A DNA stretch of 64,000 nt from Beverwykella pulmonaria (taxonomy: Eukaryota > Ascomycota > Dothideomycetes > Pleosporales > Melanommataceae), in assembly GCA_001599595.1 (NCBI GenBank), contig BCHH01000005.1:2434678-2498677 (forward strand). The letters run 5' to 3'. The notes beneath the pieces were generated by a model. It was not told the DNA's origin and did no database searches. It saw only the letters and a program-made list of their open reading frames with translations. Each line of letters opens with the position of its first letter. Positions within the stretch are counted from its first letter, which is position 1. The translations under genes were made by a program, and so were the position numbers. Shown in pieces: positions 55,450-64,000 of the stretch.

Positions 55450-56990
55450 AAGAGGTCTTTTCCATCTCTTGTACATTCTAGCAGACTGGGTTCTGTTCTT
55501 CACCTTTTAAGTATTAATATATAGTATTCCTCTCTCTTCTTGTGTCTAAGAAGAATTTCGGGGCTGGCACACAGATTCAGGTCGAGAGCAAAATTTGCGC
55601 TGTTGTGGTGCAAGGCAATGGCGGAAAATAATGACCATAGCCGCGAAGCCACCGAGGTGAAAGACGTGAAGGTATTGTTCCCTACTATTTGGATCTATTG
55701 TGGTCAGATTTCGGATGGGGCCTTTTCTTCTCAATCCTCTTAACCCTTTGGTCTTCTTCGCCTTCTGACCTTTCTGAATTTATTCCTTCCACGACCACCA
55801 TACCCACAGGCGCTATGCCGTCTGTGAGCGTTACCAATTTGCGAGGCAAGACCACCCCACCCTCGACCCACAGAACAAACACGTGACAGCCCGCGCGCCA
55901 CCCCTAGCCAAGTTCCTACACTCGCCAAAAAAACTACGGATGGTGTCTTGTTAAGCTCAGGACGCGACTATGATCTCCAAATTGCAGAGATTATTCACCA
56001 TTGCCGCGAGTATGTGCTTGACACGACCCTCGCCGTGGTATCAACCAAACGCCCAGACGACGCCCTGAATCACCAAACGCATGCAGGTGGCCACCAAACA
56101 CGGCCGCAAGACGGCACAATCTGGGAGGCTAAGAAGAGTTCTGAAAGCAGGAATCCCGTAATAGACGCTGGGAATGGCGCCCATGTCTTCTGTGGGTCAC
56201 TCCTTCCTCTTCGAAATCGGCCAAGACGCTAATGAGACGTTGGTGGCATCTGCGAAGCTGCCTATACATCATTCAAGATTTCTTGCTCAGGATGTTGGTC
56301 ATTGAGTTGAAAGATGAGCAAGCGATGATGTTATTTCTTGGGATTATTTAGGATGGTCTATAGCATGTTGGTGAACAAAGGCAGTTGTATGTTTCGTCCT
56401 CTATTGGTAGCCAGCATCGTGGTCATTGTGGATTTGCTGTTGACATCCTCAGATGAACAGCTCTGTATTGTAACCTATCTGCATCCCATTTCAAGAACCA
56501 TGCCTATTTTATTGCAAGCATTTCACGGATGGAACTTGGCGTATGTGACGCACTACATGGCCGTGAACAGCAACTTCAAAATACTCAAGGAATCATCGGC
56601 AATCGGTTCCATTCTCTCGTCTATCTCAGGAGATCGATTGCGCAGAATCTATAGCATAGTCGCTCCCGCTCTCACGACAGGAATAGACGGTGGTGAGGTT
56701 AAGCTCTCGGAACGCGATTCCGACTTCCGAGATGAGGCTGAGGAAGGCGCGGACGGCGCCGCACTGACCACATCTAGCCAACCCCCGAATGATGACACCT
56801 GTAACTTTTGACCGCGCCCAAGGCAATATAAGCCTCAGTCCCACGACTCGTTGTTCGCACTTCACGACCCTTCTTGACCTGATGGAGAGGTGAATGCGAA
56901 TCGACTTTCTCTCCTCGCACTTTTCGCAACTGACCGAGTCGCTCGTTCACACCCGCGCTATAATTTCCATATCTGACTTCAAGACTCCAA

Positions 56991-58297
56991 ATGGCGCGCT
57001 CCAAGCCGCCGGCGACTGTCCGCCGCACGCCCTCTGAGACGTTCAAGCATGCCAATGGCAAGTCGCACGCCCTCAACAACGTCATCGACACCGTGGAGAA
57101 GGAGATCGAGGAGGTGGCCGAGGCGCACGCCCGACACCCGGTGGAGCAAAAGCAGGCAGGCTTGGTGACGCTGGTGATATGCGTCGGGGGCATCTACGCC
57201 AGCTTGTGCGCTCCCCAGCCGCCCTCCAGGCAGCGGATGCTAACAGCGCGAACAGTCTCTCCTGGGCGGTGCTCCAAGAGCGCATCACCACCACGCCCTA
57301 CGGCCCGAAGCACTCGCGCTTCACCTATTCCATCTTCCTCAACACCATCCAGTCCGCCTTCGCCGCGCTGACGGGCTACATGTACCTCCTCGCGTCTGCC
57401 CCCAGGTCCCGCACCACGGGCGCGCGCCGCATCCCGCCCATATTCCCCTCGGCCTCCATCATCCAGCCGCTGCTCCTGATCGCCGTCACGTCCTCGCTGG
57501 CCAGCCCCTTTGGATACGCGAGCCTCAAGCACATCGACTACGTGACCTTCATCCTGGCCAAGAGCTGCAAGCTGCTGCCCGTCATGTTCCTGCACATCTC
57601 GCTGTTCCAGAAGCGATATCCCCTCTACAAGTACGCCGTCATCGGGTGCGTGACCCTGGGCGTCGCCATCTTCACCCTGCACAACCCGTCCACCGCGAAG
57701 AAGGCCGCGAAGAAGGCCGGCTCCGCCAGCGCAGACGCCTCCAAGACCCTGGGCCTGTTCCTGCTCGGCGTCAACCTGCTCTTCGACGGCCTCACCAACA
57801 CCGTCCAGGACAACATCTTCACCAAGTTCAAGGGCTTCACCGGCCCCCAGATGATGTGCGCGCAGAACATCATGTCCACCGCCCTCACCGTCGCCTACCT
57901 CCTGCTCTCCCCGTACTTCGCCAACACCGCGCTCGGCGCCTGGGTCGGCCTGGCCCCGACCTCCGGCGGCGAGCTCCAAGACGCCCTCCACTTCGTGACC
58001 ACGTACCCCGCCGTGGGCTGGGACGTGCTCGGCTTTGCGGCGTGCGGCGCCGTCGGCCAGGTCTTCATCTTCCACACCTTGGCCCACTTCTCGTCGCTGC
58101 TGCTGGTTACCGTCACCGTAACGCGGAAGATGCTGACCATGCTTATGAGCGTCGTGGTGTTTGGGCATCAGGTCACGCAGATGCAGTGGTTGGGCGTGGG
58201 GCTCGTGTTTGGCGGCATTGGCGCCGAGGCCATGTTCACGAGGAGGGAGAAGAAGGCCAAGGAGGCCGCGAAGAAACGGGGGAAGAAGGGACAGTGA
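56991..58297 (+). CDS. hut1: UDP-galactose transporter homologue HUT1 (SLC35B)
   Basis: Two exons, 56991-57205 and 57256-58297 (50-bp intron), give 418 residues. HUT1 is an ER nucleotide-sugar transporter, thought to move UDP-galactose or UDP-glucose for glycosylation and folding. A hydrophilic start of ~55 residues precedes about ten membrane helices. The family block is clear: F-P-S-A-S-I-I-Q-P-L-L-L-I-A, S-S-L-A-S-P-F-G-Y-A-S-L-K-H-I-D-Y, F-I-L-A-K-S-C-K-L-L-P-V-M and D-G-L-T-N-T-V-Q-D. The C-terminus is lysine-rich (KKAKEAAKKRGKKGQ), consistent with ER retention. The intron splits the first membrane helix (Y-A-S-F/L-S-W-A-V-L-Q-E). Codons are strongly GC-ending, so long open frames on the other strand here are shadows. 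Confidence 0.94.
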
Positions 58298-58598
58298 GGC
58301 CTAGAAATTCTCAAGAGGGGGTGGGGGGTTTGGGCGGAATTGGACTGCATTTGCATTTTCACCTGCATAGGAAGGAAGACGGAAAGGCGTACACAGACTG
58401 TGTTTTTTCTGTAGCATATAGGGCTATACCCAGTAGAGAGCATAGCGAATTGATTCTGTAACTTGAGCCCTGGTACTTCTACTGTGGCGCACCCGCATCC
58501 ATCGATACCCCAAAGCCGCTGTCGACAACGCCAAGACTGACCTCGCTTCACCTCTGGCCTGCGCCTTCTTCCTCACCACCAACACCCTCCACATCACG
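58298..58598. other. HUT1 3' flank
   Basis: About 300 bp of non-coding DNA between the HUT1 stop and the next ATG. Nothing notable was seen. Confidence 0.4.
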
Positions 58599-59460
58599 AT
58601 GCAAGCCAACCATGGAGGTTCCAACTGGCAGCCACCTGGCTATCAAGGCCACACGGGTCCTCTAGGCCCGCCCCATAAATCATCCTCCCACATATTCAGT
58701 TCACTAGCACCCTCTGCAGTCCCGGCGTTTACGCCCCCCTTCCCGCGAAGGAGAGCAAGAACTGTTGCAGAAGCTGGAAACTTACACAGCGGGAGTTCAT
58801 GGTTATATCAGCGGGCAGTCACTGGTTTGAAGCAGGTGTGACCTGCTCCTTGTACAGATTGCGCAGCTGGTTATTATGACTTATGGAAGCGGTGCTGCGA
58901 GCAAAATACGAGGTACTAACAGCGGACTGGCGAGATTAGGTTTCGCCATCTTCGCTAGAATACAAAGACGCTGCAGAAGCCGGTACGGTAGAAATCTGGC
59001 CTGGCACGTCCTCAGGCGAAAGAGCAGATGCCAGTGCAACAGTCTGGCTCAGTAGACTCGGACGCTCCCGCACCCCAAGACCAGACTGTGTCAGCGTCGG
59101 GCATTACACCACGTCCTATGCCCTTCGACAGAGTTCACAGGGACACTGCTAACTGGTCTGGTGGCTAGTTGGGTAAGAGAAAGCGAAAAGATCATACCTG
59201 CGTAGACACAACCCAGAATATATGATGGCAGCATGTAGTGGATCCCAGACAAGAGACGCCACTCAAGCGAAGGCGACCGAGGTTAGAAACGCCCTCGTTT
59301 ACCTCCGGATTATCCAGAGGCCGGATATAAAAGCATTCCACGGGCGTACTTTGACGGCTCGACATTCATCCGGCAGAGAAGTGAGGAATCGGAGGACAGC
59401 AAAGCTCAATAGATTCGGTGTGTGGGAAAAGGTCCATGAGAAGTATAGCTCCTCCGTATT
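58599..59460 (+). pseudogene. Probable gene relic with nuclear-protein-like segments
   Basis: An ATG in good context opens M-Q-A-N-H-G-G-S-N-W-Q-P-P-G-Y-Q and runs 80 codons to a TGA at 58839. After that, coding-looking pieces appear in changing frames: S-G-A-A-S-K-I-R-G-T-N-S-G-L-A-R-L-G-F, then E-Y-K-D-A-A-E-A-G. Back in the first frame come S-D-A-P-A-P-Q-D-Q-T-V-S-A-S-G and R-V-H-R-D-T-A-N-W-S-G-G up to a TAG at 59166, then L-G-K-R-K-R-K-D-H-T-C and P-L-K-R-R-R-P-R-L-E-T-P-S. The basic clusters look like nuclear signals or AT-hook-like strings. I cannot name the family. A real gene with unusual introns is the alternative. Confidence 0.4.
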
Positions 59461-60123
59461 GTTCCCATGTAATTCTTACATTAGCTTGTCCGGTAAAGAT
59501 GCAGTGTGGAAGCAGAGCTGTTGGTATTCCCAAATAGGAAAGGTGTGCCTGCTACGCCAACAGGAACCTCGGGAACTCACCACAAGCTGCTACTTTTCCA
59601 CCCTTATATCTCTCTTTCAAGAATGCGCAGTCAACTCGTATCTGCGTAGCTGAGCCCCTCGTTAGCGGTTGAGCGCGGCGGTCGTCAGACTTCACAGCCG
59701 CCTGGCACCCTATGACCCACACCTTTCCCCTTGTACAGAACAACTGACGAGAGCGCCCTTGATCGTCCAGGCTTCGAAAGAGGCCATGCACTGGACCACA
59801 CCTCCAACCTGATACTTGCGATTGGACCTTGATGTCTGAATACGCGTCTGCGATTGTGTCAGCGTTATCGCGTCAAGCTATTGGCGAGCCTGAGGGCCTT
59901 TGTCAAGGCGCACCGCGACGCCACGTCCACCCTAGTGTCCAAATAAGCCTTGCCTGCGCCGCTAGCCTCTTTGACCCAACTACTCTTTCCGGGGTAGACA
60001 AGGCGTTGTGGAATACTTCCGACTCATGCTCTCTTCTTGTTAAATAGTCCTTCCCTCGTTTCTTCTTCGCCTCCACAAGCTATTATCTTCTCTCAGTCCT
60101 CTATCAATATCCTGCTATCCACC
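59461..60123. other. Upstream region of the GRDP-like gene
   Basis: No recognisable gene. The last ~80 bp before the ATG at 60124 are pyrimidine-rich and look like a leader. Confidence 0.45.
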
Positions 60124-62538
60124 ATGGGGGGAGTCAATCCGACTCCCGCACACTCTCGCCGCGCCGTGCTGGCCAAAGACGAATCTGCCCTGCCGCCGCC
60201 ATATAGCTCTCAGCCCCCCACAGACGGAGCGTCTTTCTCAAACGTTGAAGCCGGAGCGACACCAGAGGTGCGCTCGGTACTGGAGAACCTGGATTTCAAA
60301 CCCAGCCCTTTGGAATTACCGACCACGACAGAGTGTACCGTGCATCTGAAGCTGCTGCATGCATTTTCGAAGCTGCGCCATGATGTCGGGAACCAGCAGG
60401 GTCTTTATGGAATCGACCTTGGGAAAGCCGATGATGCAGTAGTGGACGCTCAACCTGGAGGCGATAGCCATCAACCGGATGGCGTGCATGAAGAAGATAT
60501 CGCGAAAACGATCCGTCCGCACGCTCTCACCGAAGAAGAGAAAGAAAGGGCGGCACTTGCAGAACGCATACGAGAGAAGAGATGGTCCGTCTTCGTCACC
60601 CAAGCTGCAGATCGATTCGAGAAATGGTGGAACTCGCTATCGGCAAGAGCCAGCCCGTCTTCCCTTCCACTTACAACGTCCGACTTTGAATCGCCAGCTA
60701 CACTCAACTTTCACAATCCTTTTCAGCCTGGCTTGCCTGGCCTGGATGATACTATCAACACTATTCTACCTCCTCTGGACGTCCTCATGGTATGGCACTC
60801 GTACATGCTGAATCCAAGGGCTTACTTCGAGGACTGCATGAGGCTGTCACGACATGTGCTCTGGAGGACTGCGTTCCCTTGGAAAGCAATACACGAGGCT
60901 ATCGACAACGAGACATTTGCGTACAATCCCCCGAGGGTGGCCATGGACAATTTCGCGCAGTTGCCCGGTATTCCATGGGACAGCGCAGAAGACTATAGGG
61001 GAAAGCAAGTATCATGCCCCAAATGCCTACGGGACGTCCTGGTGCCGTGGACTCGTCCTCCCATAATAACAGGTCCGGAAGCTATTCAGGCCTACCTCTC
61101 CAGTGACACTGGCTTTGCGGGCCAGAACTTCCAGCAAGCCTGTCCGAAGTGTGACTTTGTGATCACCCATGAGAAGCTGCGCGTCGGAAAATTCATAAAC
61201 GACGCTAAAGCATTGTTGGACAGCAAGCGGCCTCTCCCTGGCACGGTTCTCGGTTCTGCAGGCTGGCCAGAAGCTACAGCAGCGAAGAAGAAACTCGGAA
61301 CGCATGACCCATTCTTTCCCAATCGCATGGTAGAGCTGCTATCGCAATTCAGTCCCTCAACGCTTCGTAACTGTATCGGAGAGCTCTCTATCGAGGTGCT
61401 GAAATCTCAAATCGAGGGTGTGATGAAGTCTTCTTACCAGATTCAGATCGTCAACGCTGATCAGTATAAGCCAACTTTGATCGCGAAGGATAGTAAGATT
61501 GCGGTCCGGAAATGGCTAAGCCATTACTGGGACAACTCGAGCCCATTCGCATTAGACCTCGTGGGCGCTGTGATGCGGCAAGGAACCTTTGTATTGAAGA
61601 TGCGTAAGATGGATTGGCTACACAGCCCAGCAGCAATAACAACGATGCAGCGGCTGATTGTCAAATACTATCGGTTTATCCGAATTATTGCAGACAATCC
61701 AAAGAAGACTGCTGTGCCGACGTTGGATGTGGATCTGGCTTGGGTGAGTTACCATATAAACTCGTCTTACTTCTAAACACCATACTAATGAGACTAGCAT
61801 ACCCACCAGCTCAATCCAAAATTGTATTCGACATACACCACTGCTGAATGCAAAAAGTTCCTAAATCACGACGACAAGATCCCTGAGACATCACTCAACA
61901 CCTATTTCCAATGGACCTCAACGCAATACGAGAAGAAATACGGACAACCCTACTCTGAATGCGCATGCTGGTACTGTGAATGCACGCGCGAGCCTCTCCG
62001 CTCATCCTTCACCAACCGTATCAACCCGCTCAAATCATCAAAGCAATACGACATCGACGTCATCACCGAGAAGGGCCTTCCCAAGGACCCTGCCATCGGC
62101 CCACACATCTCGGCACACAACGCAATTTTAGGAGCGTCCACCAGCAATGAGGCGCTCCACCGCCGTCGCGAACTCGAGAAAGTGGACCTACAGTACGCTA
62201 AGGTCTGCAAACGTTACCAGAAGAAGAAGAAGGGAGATGCAATCCCGGCTAGAGAGACCGATGCGTATATCTACGGCGCATATGGCTATCCGATGTACTA
62301 CCCAACATATGTGCCGTACTATGCTACTGGTGCAGGAGGATGCGGGGGATGCGGGGGAGGTGGTTGCGGAGGGGGAGGATGTGCGGCAGGTACTTGCGCT
62401 GGTAGTACCAGCTTGGGAGCCTGTTCTACGGGCGCAGGGGCGCCTGGGTGTGCGGGTAGCTGTGGAGGTGGTGGGTCTGCGAGTGGAGGCTGTGGAGGCG
62501 GTTGTGGTGGTGGCGGCGGTTGCGGGGGATGTGGTTGA
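60124..62538 (+). CDS. GRDP-like (DUF1399) protein with Gly/Cys-rich tail
   Basis: Two exons, 60124-61743 and 61798-62538 (54-bp intron), give 786 residues. The glycine-rich-domain-containing protein family is recognised from P-P-L-D-V-L-M-V-W-H-S-Y-M-L-N-P-R near residue 220, with F-E-D-C-M-R after it, and from V-D-L-A-W-H-T-H-Q-L-N-P, which is split by the intron. Two C-P-K-C-type pairs (SCPKCLRDV, ACPKCDFV) lie between and could bind zinc. A third cluster, C-A-C-W-Y-C-E-C, follows the second WH motif. The last ~70 residues are almost only Gly, Cys, Ala and Ser, with repeated G-G-C-G-G units. Plant GRDPs act in stress and development; the fungal role is unknown. The first ATG of the frame with ACC context is taken. 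Confidence 0.88.
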
Positions 62539-63006
62539 ATGAATTTAGTTTGGTCAAGTTTGCGTTCGGTCTCTCTATTCCTACCTTCTCCCATATATAT
62601 ATACCTATCATTATCTTATAACGTTACTGGGTTGCGCAAACCCTTCGGCTCCCCTCTTGTGCGACTTTTGGGCTCTCAACTGTCAAGAAGCCCCTTCAAT
62701 TCTGCCCGAACGCCTTACATATACTCAATTGCACGCCTTCTTGCAGAAAAAAAATATTCGATGTCTCATAAGACAACACTCCCTGAAACGCCAAGCCGCG
62801 GCTCAGCACGAGAAGGATCGCAGGTTGCCTAATCTGGCGGTTCTTTGCCACATGCGAGCAGCAACAGGCAACCATATAAACACTCCCATCCCCTCACAGT
62901 CTTCTTTCTCTTCTCTTCTCTTCTCTCCCCCACCGTTCACTCACGCGCTCAGACTCAGCTCTCTCCACCTCAACCTCAACCTGCAAGTCTCTCTCCCTCC
63001 ACCACA
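62539..63006. promoter_or_regulatory. Promoter of the small membrane-protein gene: TATA box and CT tract
   Basis: TATAAA at 62875-62880 is followed by a tract of repeated TTCTCTTC (62900-62935) and the ATG at 63007. This TATA / pyrimidine tract / start order is typical of strong fungal promoters. The left part is the 3' flank of the GRDP-like gene. Confidence 0.55.
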
Positions 63007-63612
63007 ATGGCGCGCACCCCTACCCCCCCGTCCTCCGTCCTCCGCCGCCAAATCTCCTCCCTCCCGCTCATAATACTGCTTTGGACCGCTGCCATGCCCT
63101 TCTCGCCTATCTCCTGGCTGCTCGGCGGTTTCGACGGCGCGCACGTCGTCGACCGCTTCGTCGCCGGCCTCGCACTGCTCTGCGCGTGCTATTTCCAATT
63201 CAAAGCCTCCTGTCTTACCCATCCGATTGCGGTCGCGATCCCCAACCCGCTGGCCCCCGCCCAGGAACCGTATATCTGGAATGGGCGCGTGCGGTATCGG
63301 AATCCGGATGCGGATAAGAAGGCCGAGATCGTGTTTTATTATCATCCTGAGAAGTACTGGACGTACGCTGCTGCGGAGGCTGGAATGTTGTTGGTGGCGG
63401 AGTTTGGGGGCGTGGAACTTGTTAGGCGGGCGGTAGTACTAGGGGTTGTAGGGGCTCTCTGGGCGGTGGGCTGGATGATTACGCCGCAGAGTACGAAGAT
63501 GTGGGCGTGGGGACACATTAAAGTATTTTGGTTCTTCATTGTTTGGGATCTGATTAGGGATATTGGATTCGGAGGCGGTGGTGGGGGGAGGGGGAGGCGG
63601 CGGAGGGGCTAG
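63007..63612 (+). CDS. Small membrane protein of unknown function
   Basis: This is an intronless gene of 201 residues; the ATG has an ACCACA context. Four hydrophobic segments are visible: L-P-L-I-I-L-L-W-T-A-A-M near 20-40, V-A-G-L-A-L-L-C-A-C-Y-F near 55-70, a long one around 125-160 (A-A-A-E-A-G-M-L-L-V-A, then V-V-G-A-L-W-A-V-G-W-M-I), and V-F-W-F-F-I-V-W-D-L near 178-190. A polar loop (about 80-115) contains Y-I-W-N-G-R-V-R-Y-R-N-P-D-A-D-K-K. The tail is Gly then Arg (GGGGGGRGRRRR). Strong promoter signals and coding bias argue that it is real. No family was recognised. Confidence 0.7.
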   Translation: MARTPTPPSSVLRRQISSLPLIILLWTAAMPFSPISWLLGGFDGAHVVDRFVAGLALLCACYFQFKASCLTHPIAVAIPNPLAPAQEPYIWNGRVRYRNPDADKKAEIVFYYHPEKYWTYAAAEAGMLLVAEFGGVELVRRAVVLGVVGALWAVGWMITPQSTKMWAWGHIKVFWFFIVWDLIRDIGFGGGGGGRGRRRRG

Positions 63613-64000
63613 ATGGGAGGGACAGACTTATTTCAAATAGTAAGGGCTGCCCACGGAAGAACCTGGATATGTTATAGCGCGGAGAGGAACGGTAGAGCAG
63701 ACAGAGGATAAAATGGAAATGAACATGCAAAAGATACAGACCTCTTCCTATAAATCTGTGAAGATTTACATTTTAGCTGCCAGAAAGAGCGCGGTTGCGA
63801 GGTATAAGGCTGGACAAATAGCATTCAACGCCGATTTTGGCATCCTACGCGAATCCCGGCTTGAGATCGGATGGATGAAGTTGTCCTGTACAGAAGTGTT
63901 GCGTTCTTTCGGGAAAGCGCACCTACGACTGTCAACAACAATCCGTCCGCAAATCGCGGACATCGCAATCGCAATCGCACATCCTAGCAACAACTAGGAT
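63613..64000. other. Window end, no gene seen
   Basis: The 3' flank of the membrane-protein gene followed by undifferentiated sequence. A short open frame reaching the window edge has no motif and may be chance. Confidence 0.4.

Larger units (their letters stand above)
54530..56990. other. Gene-poor region with tandem and dispersed repeats
   Basis: 2.5 kb between the KH and HUT1 genes. It holds a short CA/CT microsatellite (54959-54977), the 3 x 30-bp tandem repeat, and two dispersed-repeat cores near 55381-55449. A 153-codon frame beginning with the ATG at 56350 has no motif and overlaps the presumed HUT1 promoter, so it is not called. Confidence 0.5.

Noticed and set aside
56350..56811. 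153-codon frame beginning with the ATG at 56350
   Set aside because: No recognisable motif; it runs into the presumed HUT1 promoter and lacks a good start context.
57194..58168. 324-codon open frame on the minus strand
   Set aside because: It mirrors the GC-ending codons of HUT1 on the other strand and has a biased Gly/Glu/Val composition with no motif.

Overview
The window is nuclear DNA of a filamentous ascomycete (Pezizomycotina; a Dothideomycete-like species is a guess). The evidence is genes packed on both strands, introns mostly 46-60 bp with GTATGT/GTAAGT-type donors, and families typical of these fungi: HeLo-type cell-death protein, CorA-like YGMN proteins, a YAT-family amino-acid permease, GRDP-like protein, HUT1, TAF11 and Prp45. 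I see no tRNA, rRNA, CRISPR array or intact transposon.

Layout. 0.2-6.6 kb holds housekeeping genes: Prp45/SNW splicing factor (+), an ankyrin protein (-), TAF11 (+) and ribosomal protein L4 (-, three exons). 9.1-12.6 kb is a large dual-specificity phosphatase with a repeated SPR..F motif. 14.2-29.6 kb looks accessory: a protein kinase with a propeller-like tail and a broken reading frame, a CorA-like membrane protein, a 12-exon amino-acid permease, a 1028-residue kinase with a C-terminal membrane segment, and, divergently from it, a HeLo-like protein fused to a pseudokinase. 31.6-40.4 kb carries a J-domain protein, a metallophosphoesterase, a possible small gene and a secreted Ala/Pro/Lys repeat protein. 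40.4-44.7 kb is gene-poor and contains one decayed gene. 44.7-64 kb returns to conserved genes: a YwbE/DUF2196-type protein, a TPR/J co-chaperone, a Yippee protein, a zinc alcohol dehydrogenase with a 17-nt exon, a three-KH RNA-binding protein, the HUT1 nucleotide-sugar transporter, a probable second gene relic, a GRDP-like protein with a Gly/Cys tail, and a four-helix membrane protein.

The most interesting unit is the divergent pair at 24.1-29.6 kb. An apparently active, membrane-tailed kinase sits head to head with a HeLo-like/pseudokinase protein. HeLo domains execute fungal regulated cell death and have been compared with the four-helix bundle of MLKL, so this arrangement resembles the animal RIPK3/MLKL pairing. 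That functional link is inference. Other signals not explained by the genes are a degenerate dispersed repeat with a 16-bp core, a 128-bp foldback sequence, paired 10-bp palindromes upstream of a kinase, and a 3 x 30-bp tandem repeat.

Exon boundaries were placed by hand from splice signals and frame continuity. They are reliable where the family is conserved and tentative in the kinase at 14-18 kb.
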